NCBI GenBank assembly: GCA_037893225.1 | Contig: JAZGUH010000084.1 | Coordinates: forward strand, 620,001 to 684,000 | Length of the DNA: 64,000 nt | Direction: 5' to 3' | From: Hippasteria phrygiana | Lineage: Eukaryota > Echinodermata > Asteroidea > Valvatida > Goniasteridae | Shown here: positions 23,275-33,800 of the stretch, in pieces | Position numbering within the stretch: the stretch's first letter is position 1 | Layout of the letters: the number at the start of each line of letters is the position of its first letter | Translations under genes and position numbers: made by a program | The notes under the pieces: model-generated | What the model saw: the letters and a program-made list of their open reading frames with translations, nothing else | Databases searched by the model: none | Told to the model about the DNA's origin: nothing

Positions 23275-26162
23275 TTAACCCTAACTCCCTACATCATTTT
23301 CCCCCCATGTAACCTGAATCCTCCAACATCCTCTGATTTCAAAGTGTTAAAACTCCATATAACCTGAATCCTCCAAAATCCTCTTATGGGGACCATAGCA
23401 TAAATCCTCCAAATTCCTCCAGGTTCTTTTTGCATACCCCTAGTAACCTCAATCCTCCAAAATCCTCATGTATCACATTGAGCCTGATAACCTGAATCCT
23501 CCATATTCCTGCAGGGGCAAAAACCCCTTACTTGATCATATTGTTTGTAATAACGAAGATCGGATCTGTCAATCAGGAACTGTAAGCTTGGGTCTGAGTG
23601 ATCATCTTCTTATATATTGTACACGTAAGGTGGTAAAAAGTCCAAATGGTTTTGGTCATAATACCACTAAGATTAGATCTCTCAGGAGCTACAGTGTGGA
23701 TGATTTCTTACTGAGGTTGTCCTATGCTGACTGGTCTAATGTGTATTGTAGTAGTGTAGACCAGGCTTGGGAGAACTTTAAATGTACCTTTTTGCAAATT
23801 CTCGACACTGTTGCTCCAATCAAGGTGATCAGACTAAAGACCAGGACGGAGCCATGGTTCAATCATGAGATTCTTGATAATATCAAACTTAGAGATCAAC
23901 TTCTGTGTAAATTTGGGAAAGACAGAAGTAAGACTGCACTTTATAAAGCATATTGTCAAATTAGAAATAAGATTCAGAGGGATGTAAGGTCTGCCAAAGC
24001 AAATTATTTCAGTTGTAAGATCGAAGAACACAGAAATAATTCTAAAAAACTCTGGCAACAGTTTAAATCACTTGGGTACAGCAATAAGGCTAAGGGTCAA
24101 GCTACAGTGGTTCTTGAAATAGATGGCGAGTTTTGTTCCGATACAAATAAAGTGGCGAACTATATTAACAAGTTCTACACCACAGTCGCCTCAGATTTGG
24201 TGGATAAACTGCCCTGTGCCAAAAATATCTTTGGTACTGAATCTTGTGCCTTCAAGGATTACTATGAAAGTAAAGGTGTTATTCCTGAATGCCTTAAGCT
24301 TTCTGCTGTAACTACCGATTTTGTATATAAAGAATTACTCAAATTAAATCCTAATAAGAGTACAGGTCCTGATAATATACCGGTCAAATTTCTTAAAGAT
24401 GGTGCAAATGTACTAAAAGATCCCGTTTCGTTCATCATAAATTTGTCCATTTCCAGTAATACTGTTCCCACTGATCTGAAGTTTGCTAGAGTTAGGCCAT
24501 TATTTAAGAAAAATAGTAGGTCTGATGTTGGCAATTACAGACCGGTCAGTATACTTAGTACAATATCTAAACTTTTGGAAAGAGCAGTGTATAACCAATT
24601 GGAAAAATATCTCACTGACAGTAACCTCATTTATAATTTGCAATCTGGGTTCAGAAGTTCTTATTCAACTGACACTTGTTTGATTCACCTAACTGATTAT
24701 ATTCGATCTCAGATGGCCATGGGTAATTATACAGGTATGGTGTTATTGGACTTGCAGAAGGCTTTTGACACTGTAGACCATGTGATTTTATGTCAAAAAT
24801 TACAAGCAATGGGTATTCATTCGGACTCTATTAATTGGTTTCAATCATATCTTTCAAATAGACAGCAAATTGTCAGTGTCAATCAGGTAGAATCTCAACC
24901 ATTGGGAATAACATGTGGTGTTCCTCAGGGTAGTATATTAGGGCCACTACTTTTTCTTTGCTATGTGAACGATATGAAAATAAGTGTCCATTCCAATTTG
25001 CTGCTGTATGCTGATGACAGTGCCCTATTCATTTCTGGTAAGGACCCTGAAGTAATAGCTGACAGTTTGAGTAGGGAACTGGAATCATGCAGGCAGTGGC
25101 TGATCGATAACAAACTGTCTTTGCACCTCGGCAAAACTGAGTCTATCCTTTTTGGATCCAAAAAGAAATTAAGCAGTGTTGATAAATTTGAAGTGTTTTG
25201 TAATGGAAAGATTGTTACCCCTTCAAACTCAGTTAAATATCTTGGCATCACACTTGATCCGAGTCTAACTGGTGAGAACATTGTAAATTCTGTGATTAAA
25301 AAGGCTGGTGCTAGATTGCATTTTCTTTATAGACATGCCAACTATTTGAATGAGAGATCTCGCAAAACACTTTGTTCTGCTCTTATACAATGTCATTTTG
25401 ACTATTGTTGTTCATCCTGGTTCTCTGCATTGTCGGTCAAATTGAAAAAAAGGCTGCAAGTTGCACAGAATAAAATAGTCCGGTTTATTTTAAGCATGAA
25501 TTCTAGATCACATATTGGTCAAACAGAATTGGACAGGCTGGGTATGTTGAGCGTTAACGATCGTGTTACACAACTTAAGCTAAATCATGTTTATAAAATC
25601 TTTCATGAAATGGCACCAGACTACATCTGTCATAAATTTAGGAAGGTTTCAGATATGCATAATTACTCTACCAGGGGTAGTTCCACCAATTTTGTTGTTC
25701 CAAGAAATAAAGGGCCAGAGTGCAATACATTTTTTTATACCGGAATTCATGAATGGAATTTACTTCCTAATAGTATCAAATGTTTGAACAACCAATATCA
25801 ATTTAAAACTGCAGTAAAAAAACATCTCTCTTCTCAGTCTAATTTTTAAATGGATCAATTTTTAATCACCATTTTTTGATATTTCTTGTGTAATTTTATC
25901 TTCTTCTTTGTGTATTGTATATATTTGTTCTGTGGACCCCGATGGAAATAAGCTGTGTTTTAAACAGCTTTTTTGGGTTATCCTTGGCCTGTAATCTGTA
26001 ATTACTTTGTGTTATCGTTTACATTTGCCAAAACAAATAAAGTAAATAGTAACCTCAATCCTGCAAAATCCTCCGATGCATCAACTTCCAAGTGCCCTCA
26101 ATCCTCCAAATTCCTCCATTTTGCAAAGAGGATTTTGGAGGATTTGGGAAGGTTAGGGTTAA
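23275..26162. mobile_element. TTAA MITE (AATCCTCC type), itself interrupted
   Basis: TTAA (23275-23278) + CCCTAACTCCC ... AAGGTTAGGG + TTAA (26159-26162). The outer parts (23279-23530 and about 26050-26158) align, as reverse complement, with the uninterrupted 346-bp relative at 32705-33050. The alignment continues across the junction GGCAAAAACCCCTTA / CCTCAATCCTGCAAAATCC. That comparison gives the exact entry point of the younger retrotransposon. Confidence 0.8.
23531..26050 (+). mobile_element. 5'-truncated jockey-like non-LTR retrotransposon, RT ORF intact
   Basis: Element sequence begins at 23531 (LDHIVCNN...) and runs open for 772 codons to TAA at 25847-25849. It starts in the C-terminal part of the AP-endonuclease domain (GLSDHLLIYC). 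The RT domain then carries NPNKSTGPDNIPVKFL at 24337, NYRPVSILSTISKLLERA at 24532 and LDLQKAFDTVDHV at 24748. GVPQGSILGPLLFLCYVND is at 24918 and the catalytic YADD at 25007-25018. The thumb/C-terminal region ends in ...HLSSQSNF. The 3' region ends with a short A-rich tail (AACAAATAAAGTAAATAG). The open frame extends 21 codons upstream only because the host MITE happens to be open. No internal stops, so a young insertion, immobile for lack of its 5' part. Confidence 0.9.
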
Positions 26163-26945
26163 TGATTTGCTTGATAATGTCTCGTCTCAGCTTGCCATGT
26201 ATGCTGATGACTCTACACTCTACAAGTGTTTCTTTCAAAATCTTCTAGTACTTCTCGCAATGAAGTGGATGCTTCACTCAGCAATGATCTGGAGAGTGTG
26301 TCGACGTGGAGGAACGACTGGCTGGTATAACCTTTAATGCAAAGAAAACTAAATTATTGTCGTTGTCTCTATCTAGAAATGATTTATTCCCTTCACTTCA
26401 TATGGGTCCCTTGACTTTGCCCACGGTACATGACCTACGTCTTCTTGGACTTGTAATCTCCCCTAATCTTAGTTGGGAGACATATATCACAGGTATTGCC
26501 AAAAGTGCTTCCATGCAAGTTGGTTGTCTTTATCGAGCTCGGAAATATCTACCCCGTGATGCTATCCTTTACCTTTATAAGACAACACATCTGGGCTGGT
26601 GGTTCTGTTATCCTTACTAGATAAAATACAGAAGCGCATTGTTAATTTGGTTGGAGAAGAGTTGGGCTCATCCTTACAATCACTTTCTCACCGGAGATCT
26701 GTTGCTGCTCTTAGTCTGTTCTACAATTTTTTTCATGTGAAATCTTCTACCGGCTTGTCCAGCTTGGTTCCTCCAATTGGGGTATTTGAGTGTGCAACTC
26801 GGCTCTCCGCCTGTTCCCACCAATATACTCTGACTGTACCTAGATGTAGAACGAAAAGCTATGCCAGTAGCTTTTTCCGTCGCTCTGTTTGCTGTGGAAC
26901 TTTTTGCGTGGTGCATGTTTCCCTTCATCTTATGATCAGGTTTTA
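26163..26945 (+). pseudogene. CR1/jockey-like retrotransposon, 3' part of the split older copy
   Basis: Begins with DLLDNVSSQLAMYADDSTLY, which continues the ...FLVYIN of 23274 in frame once the TTAA insertion is ignored. Post-RT pieces follow in shifted frames: GITFNAKKTKLLSLS at 26318, LRLLGLVISPNLSWETYI at 26438 and DKIQKRIVNLVGEEL at 26620. The terminal C-rich region is at 26760-26945. Confidence 0.8.
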
Positions 26946-27475
26946 GGCGAAATATTAATTCCTATCTCTTCCAACTTCAATTTCCTTTTCCTTGTAGCTC
27001 CATACCTTGAGTGGCTCTTAGCCTTGTTTGGGGCTAACTTGCATTAAAAAAAAGATGTGTTGGCAAACCAACACACCACTGTTGAATTCTGCAAGGAGCG
27101 TGGAGTGATTGCTGCCACCCCACACAGTCGTGTTTTCCTATACTAAAAAATGTAGTTTTGTTTCCCGCAAAAACTGCAATTTTATTGTAGCAGCAATCTA
27201 GCTGCATACAAGGCATGTGGGTGTGGAGAGATTGGTTATTGGGCAGCTGGTATTAATGCCCCATGCATAAAGTAAATGAAAAGAGAACTTTTGTCATAGC
27301 CTTATCAATCATGTCACAGAATACACAAACATGATTTTTTAATAACACAAAATACCAAAACCTATTTTCTCTTAAAAAGTCTGTTAAATTTCCCGGTATT
27401 TCCCTCAAACACAAAATGTACCCCTTGAAATATTGGTCTCGTCCAACTTTGCAGATGCAAGCAAGATGGTAGCCA
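26946..27475. other. Intergenic stretch, nothing recognised
   Basis: May include the 3' UTR of the older retrotransposon up to about 27045 (GCATTAAAAAAAAG). No gene seen. Confidence 0.35.
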
Positions 27476-27960
27476 TTAGGGCTGTCCCAAATATATCGAA
27501 TATTCGATAGTCAACTGAATATTTGAATATCTTTTTGCCGGTTTGAGTATTTGAAAAAATATATATGCACATACAGATACGACTCTGATGCTATTTTAGT
27601 AGAAACGTTACGGAGCTTAGCAGTGTCAAATGCCGCATTTTTTTCAAAGGTAAATTTGTTGTGGCCAGAGGTTTTTGTTCCCGTCCGTAAAACCCTTGAC
27701 ACTTGTAAAAAAAATATTCATGTAAAAATGCAGGCTGGAGTTTGGTTTCTTATCAGAACGTTACGTACCCGTAATGATCTTGATACAATGGGCGCATGCA
27801 CAAAAATGTCGACCGAGCAGTCCATAATATTGATCGCCGCATGTAAAACATTGGCGTAATGGCGTGGCATGGAGTTATAGCTTGATCGGTGAGTATCGAA
27901 TATTTGATTATTCGGTCAATACATGTATATACTGAATTATTAGAAAATGAACAGCCCTAT
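27476..27960. mobile_element. hAT-like MITE (AGGGCTGT ends)
   Basis: Left TAGGGCTGTCCCAAATAT..TCGAATATTCG, right GAAAATGAACAGCCCTA. Shares ACAGATACGACTCTGATGCT with 30134-30486 and, inverted, 31414-31943. No clean target duplication for this copy. Confidence 0.65.
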
Positions 27961-28436
27961 TACTACCGCGTCAAAGAAATCATAATTTGCGGCAGAAAAT
28001 AACTACTTTTTACACAATTTTAAAGTCTGTAAACGTGAAAATGATTGTTTACAGTAGATTCTCTATATCAAAAGTTTGGGGATGCTATTAAAACAGTATA
28101 TTTTTTAGCTGTTGAAAATTGTTGATGGTTGGTGACAGTCATTGACGGTTGTTGACGATGTTTAGTACGACCGGCACAGATGGTCAAGTTGGTCAATAAA
28201 CGAGTTGCCTCAATGTTTGACTTGTCTCAGTTGTTAGGTTGTTCACAAGTCCAGTTGGTCAATGGTCATTGGTCATACTGTCTGAGCACCCAAGCTGTGT
28301 AGCAATAATTGAACCATTTTTGTAGAATGAAGCTTTGTACACTACAAAGTACCTACATTTCCACACAGGCAAAAATGCATACTGGTCCAGTTGGGACTCG
28401 ACTGCACGGTACGTCACTTGAACAATATTATACAAA

Positions 28437-28670
28437 TATTTACTGCTTCAAGTGGTGTAGTAAAACTAGCCTCCCTCGGTGATCCATCGAGCATTCTATT
28501 TTCCCGAGGCTCCTCCCTCGGTGATCCATCGAGCATTCTATTTTCCCGAGGCTCCTCCCTCGGTGATCCATCGAGCATTCTATTTTCCCGAGGCTTTGCC
28601 TCGGGAAAATAGAATGCTCGATGGATCACCGAGGGAGGCAAGTTTTACCACTCCATGAGATAAAGCAGTA
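28437..28670. repeat. Hairpin with a triplicated left arm
   Basis: A 42-bp unit (CTCCCTCGGTGATCCATCGA...TTTTCCCGAGG) occurs three times in tandem (28471-28596). After the loop TTT (28595-28597) comes one inverted copy (28598-28638), exactly complementary to the third unit over 41 bp. Flanks also pair: TTTACTGCTTCAAGTGG..TAGTAAAACTA on the left and TTTTACCACTCC...AAGCAGTAAA on the right. Confidence 0.9.
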
Positions 28671-28680
28671 AATTTTTGTT

Positions 28681-29080
28681 TTATAACACCTCACCCACAG
28701 ATTCTGCTTGATTTTAAAATGTTAACATTATTTAAATCTAAATACAGTTAAAATGGACTTCTATTTCAGTACAAAATTAGTGGAAAACTTATCTGCTCTT
28801 TTCAAAACCACCCTTTAACGAAATGTTTGAACCCAGCTCTTTAGCGCTGGCACTTCGGAACAATACGCGTTACGCGCAACGCTCAACGCGCACACCCGCA
28901 TGCATCTGCACACAAATACCGCGCCATGGGTATAGAACTTTGGTTGCTAATGGTATAGTACTTTGGTTGCTATGGGTATAGTACTTTTGGCCATGCACAG
29001 GAAGATAGCAAAAATAGAAAATGCCATGTGACTCGCTCTCGGCCAATCAAGACACAGAATCTGTGGATGAGGTGTTATAA
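28681..29080. mobile_element. MITE, 26-bp terminal inverted repeats
   Basis: TTATAACACCTCACCCACAG.. at 28681 and the complement of ..CTGTGGATGAGGTGTTATAA at 29080 differ at one of 26 positions. The interior contains three GTATAG(T/A)ACTTTGGTTGCTA repeats. Confidence 0.75.
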
Positions 29081-29250
29081 TAATTAATATACATCGCATG
29101 CTACAGACAGCTCATTGTATGTGTTGACAATGTCAGTGCAGTCGTGGGTGGGTGATTCCTTGAAGATTCTACATGCACTAACATTAGTCACATTTGCTCT
29201 ATCTTTTGTGCCCTCGATTTTTCACTTTTTGAAAACGTAACAACACACCG

Positions 29251-30032
29251 CAGGGCTCGAAATTACCATTGTAGTGCTTGCGCAACGCAAGTGAAAAATA
29301 CCCGAACGCAAGTTATCCTCGACTCAAGCTTGCGTTTTGCGCAAGTTGGAAAAGTCCCGGTTTTTGTCTACTGATATTTCACAATGATAACCTGTATGAT
29401 TTGATTAAAACAATAACTTTAACAAACATGTTTTACTGTAGCTTTTATGTCTGTCTGTCCCGGCCCAGCAGCTACTCATGATCATAGCGCTCGCGCAATC
29501 CCTGCATGCAGATCGGAACGAAATCTGTGCAATGTTAATGTACATAGAACGGTGCAGACTGCACGTACAGTACATCATTGCCTTTTTATGCATGTCTTGC
29601 GTTGGGGACCAGACATGCTGCTGGGCGATGTGTAACCTCGCTCCCATTCATACAAGTCAGTCGTTGAATGTAACTGAAACCGCTGGGTGCGAGCGTGCGT
29701 TGCGTGGAGTGGGGATTTTACAAGTAAACGTTGTTGACATCGTTTCGCGCACTGATCGGCTTTTAAATGACGGAGAAGTGACATTTTGTGACATTTTTTT
29801 CTTGCATTTTGGGGTTTCCGATCATCATGAAACATTCACCACCGAAGCAGAAAAGTCTGCTCTCTTTCTTCAAAAGTAAGCGGCCGGCATCCGAAGCTTT
29901 GCCTGTATTTCATATGTCATACATACATTGAATTACAAAAATTAGTGCAAGTTAAATTTTGTTAGCGCAAGTTGTTTCAAATGCCAACTTGCGCAAAGCG
30001 CAAGTACATTTTTTGGGGAATTTCGAGCCCTG
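29251..30032 (+). mobile_element. hAT deletion derivative with transposase N-terminal remnant
   Basis: Ends are CAGGGCTCGAAATT (29251) and AATTTCGAGCCCTG (30032), a classical hAT CAGGG terminus. Subterminal GCGCAAGTTG/CAACTTGCGC words are repeated. From 29827 a frame reads MKHSPPKQKSLLSFFK and then runs out. The KQKSLLSFFK style resembles the start of hAT/ZBED-type transposases. No clean 8-bp duplication: flanks end ACACACCG and start CACCGATA. Confidence 0.65.
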
Positions 30033-30133
30033 CACCGATATTTGTTATTAACTTTTCTGATCCTTACTTCCTACTGTGAACCAGTTTTAGTGCCCATTTT
30101 CTGTTACTTCAAGAGTTGGGTCAATGTAATTAG

Positions 30134-30486
30134 TTAGGGATGTCCTGAATATACTGAATATTCGAATACCTTTTTGCCAGTTTGAATATTTGAAAAATAT
30201 ATATATACACGTACAGATACGACTCTGATGCTATTTTTGTCGATGGTAACTTTTTGTGGACAGAGGTTTATTGTTCCGGTCCGTACTACGGTTGAACCCT
30301 TGACACTTATATAATAATTACTGCAAAAATGCAGGCTGGAGTATTTGTAATGATCTTGATACAACAGGCGCATGGAAAAAAATGTATGCAGTTGCATTGA
30401 CAAACTTGATCAGCGAGTATTAAATATTCGGTCAAACCCAGTTTCGAATAATTGAATACTAAATTATTCGAAAATAAACAGCCCTA
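30134..30486. mobile_element. hAT-like MITE (AGGGATGT/ACAGCCCT ends)
   Basis: TAGGGATGTCCTGAATATACTG ... GAAAATAAACAGCCCTA, internally like 27476-27960 but shorter. Lies just upstream of the AMPK beta gene. Confidence 0.6.
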
Positions 30487-30644
30487 ATAATTTGTACAAT
30501 AAATGCTTGGACTCCATACCGGCTCTGTCAATAAACGATGCTAAAAAAAACTGGTATTTAAGTTCAAGTTACTTGGAGTACCCTCAACCAAATTTAGAAA
30601 ATTTGGTCACCATGTTATTGTTAATATCTCGCTCGCATCCCCAG

Positions 30645-30841
30645 AAACATCAACATTTTTGTGAGACGACACGGGCATCATGGGGAATACCGGCACAAAG
30701 AGAGAAGGGAAGGAGTCTGGAGGGCCTTTGTCACCGACGAAGGAAACACCAGACACATTTGACTTTGTACCAGGCAAGACTCGAATTGTCCAGCAGGCAT
30801 CACTAGATGATAGCCTCGATCTCCCTCCAGGATCTTTGAAG
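30645..30841 (+). CDS. PRKAB: AMPK beta coding exon 1 (ATG at 30680)
   Basis: ATG 30680 in good context (A at -3, G at +4). The 54 codons begin MGNTGTKREG; the Gly2-Asn3-Thr4 start matches the AMPK beta N-myristoylation signal. The exon ends ...PPGSLK at 30841, with donor GTATGT, phase 0. An acceptor-like CGCATCCCCAG ending at 30644 suggests this exon carries about 35 bases of 5' UTR spliced from an upstream leader exon. Confidence 0.9.
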
Positions 30842-33800
30842 GTATGTGGCCGGGGCCGGGGCCGGGGCCGGGGCCGGGGCCGGGGCCGGGGCCGGGGCCG
30901 GGGCCGGGGCCGGGGCCGGGGCCGGGGCCGGGGCCGGGGCCGGGGCCGGGGCCGGGGCCGGGGCCGGGGCCGGGGCCGGGGCCGGGGCCGGGGCCGGGGC
31001 CGGGGCCGGGGCCGGGGCCGGGGCCGGGCCACGGCCACATTTAGGTTTGACTGTACATAAAATCTGCTAATGCCTCAGGACCAGTATTTTTGTACTTCCC
31101 TGTTCTGTCACTGTCCCCCTCCCTTCCCCACCCACTGTGTTGTAAATATACCATCCTCTAGGAAATGCTAAATCGACAGGGTGAGCTTCCAGAGCAGAAC
31201 ATGCGGCTTAAGATGATGGAATCACCAGGCAGCGAGAACAAGTACACCCCTGTGGTCTTCAAGTGGGAAGGAGGTGGGAAGAATGTCTTCATCTCAGGCA
31301 CCTTCAATCAGTGGAGCGCCAAAATACCCCTCAATAAGAGGTCAGTAGTTATGGCCAGTTTGACATTAGTTTAAAGAATTTTTTACGGGTATGCACGTCC
31401 TTAGAATTTGAAGTAGGGCTGTTCATTTTAGAATAATTTAGTATTCAATTATTCGAAACTGGGTTTTACCGATTATTTGAATATTCGAAACTCACCGATC
31501 AAGTTTTTCATGCGTCAGCTGCAACTGCATGCCGTGCAGGTAAAAAGTTGCACGCAAAGCATACCTGTGTTTTACGTGCAGCGATCGATATTATGGACCA
31601 TCCAATTCACATTTTTGTCATGCGCATGTTGTATCAAGATCATTACGTTATTGTATCAAGGTACGTAAAACTTTAAAATAACAAAAAACACTCCAGCCTG
31701 CATTTTTGCAGTAATTATTTTACAAGTGTCAAGGAACAATAAACCTCCGTCCATAGAAAGTTACCGTTGACAAAATTGCAGCATTTAACACTACTAAGTA
31801 TCATAATTTTTCCATTAAAATAGCATCAGAGTCATATCTGTACATGCAAATAATTTTTTTCGAATATTCAAACCAGCAAAAGTATTCGAATATTCGGTTG
31901 ACAATCGAATATTCGAATATTTTGTATATTCGGGACAGCCCTTATTTGAAGGAGTGAGGGACGGGGTTTTCAGCAATTTTTTTTTTATCTCATTCGGTTA
32001 CAAAGTTCTGTACAGTTCCAGAGAAAGGAAGTTCTTGAGTGAATTCTTGAGAACTAGTTCTGGGAAGAAACAGCCATGAAAGCTAACATTTGTATGCCTA
32101 TGAGTAGAAGGAACAAGTCATTTTAATCTTCCTAAAGATCATGTTCATTGAACGTATTGTTTTATAGTGATTGCATAGAAGTGATTTTGCCATGTAAATT
32201 ACAAGAGACATTTTTGCCATTCACAGGCTTACTCGGAAGGAAAAAATTGCAGGCTTACTCGGATGGGACTTGAACCCACAACCTGCTTTTTTTTTCCTAC
32301 AGACTCTTGGAAAGCACTGAGCATACAGTGCTCCATACACTGTGTCGGGAAGGGGAAAAAAGCTGTCTAATTTACATCATCCCTGATAAAAAAAATTCCA
32401 TCTTTACACTGAAATGTCATGCTCAAAATCTCTCTCAGCCCCCTGGTAATCAGTCATTCTTTCTCTTATTTTCAAATTTCAAAGGATTTTAATCGAACAA
32501 GTCTTGTGTAGTTCTTGTCCAGTGAATGGGTAAAAAGAATTTTGAACAGACTTTTTTTTTCTTGTATGAAATGTTTACACACCTTTTACATCAGTCTTTA
32601 ATTAACAATTGCAAAAAATCTTGCTACTTCATCTCTCCCAATATTAGATATCCTAGCAAAGGGTATTAGTATGCAAACTTTAGCAGGGACTGGATATGAA
32701 GTTTCTAACCCTAACCTTCCCAAATCCTCAAAAATCCTCTTTGCCAAATAGAGGAATTTGGAGGATTGAGGGTCTGTGGAAGTTGAAGCATCGGAGGATT
32801 TTGCAGGATTGAGGGCATAAGGGGATTTTGCCTCTGAAGGAAAATGGAGGATCTAGGTCATCAGGCTCAATCTGATGCTGGATGATTTCAGAGGATTGAG
32901 GTTACTGGGGTGTTTATCCAAAACTCACTGGAAGATTTTGCAGGTTTCAGGCAGTGGTCCCCAGTAACAAACATTGGAGGAATTTGGAATCGGGAGGATA
33001 TTGGAGTATTCAGGTTTATGTAGGAAAATGATGCAGAGAGTTAGGGTTAAATCATGGCTGGAAATGGGCTGGCAGATTATTTAACCTAAAGTGGAGAAGT
33101 GTATGCTGAGTTACAGAAGTGTATTTTGAGTGTGTTTGTCCCATTTATACTTGCATTACAGCCATGGGGATTTTACAACCATAGTAGAACTTCCAGAAGG
33201 TGAATACCAGTACAAGTACTACGTTGACGGCCAGTGGCAACATAACCCCAAACAGGTCAGACAAGAGCATTGCCATATAACAAGCATGACACAACAAATT
33301 TGATTATTGGAAATTAAACTTTCAGAGTTACATTTTCAGAGTCATGATGGAAAAATGACTCGGACTTAGGCCAGCCATCAATATTGAGAAACCGCATAGT
33401 CTAAGCTGAGTCTGCAGATATCTGGATCAAAGCCTTTTCTTGGTTACCGCCACCAGCCAGAGCTGGGCTGGCTAATTTGCATGTGAATGAAACTGCTTAA
33501 CAATAGGCCCCTTTATTATTACAATGAAGTGCTGTCTGCGGGGTCAGCAGAGTCGGTGGAGTCAGCGGAGTATGCTGATTGTATACTTTAGATATTTAGA
33601 ACTTTTAATGGATTAAATATACTCGCTACAAAAAATATAAAATTGATTTCCATTATTGAGTAGGTGACTAATGACTCGGACTTGACTGAACTTGATTCTT
33701 GTGGCGTGTACTCGGACTCAACCTGCAATGAATCTGGGACTTGGGCTCACATTTGGAACTGGTGACTCGAACTTGAACTCGATGTTTGATGACTCAAATA

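Noticed and set aside
23468..23530. First 21 codons of the 793-codon retrotransposon frame as part of the protein
   Set aside because: Comparison with 32705-33050 shows these bases belong to the host MITE; element sequence begins at 23531.
30607..31070. Several overlapping long frames made of Gly-Arg, Gly-Pro, Gly-Ala or Pro-Arg repeats on both strands
   Set aside because: They are translations of the GGGGCC microsatellite, not genes. Only the frame continuous with AMPK beta exon 1 is worth testing as an intron-retention product.
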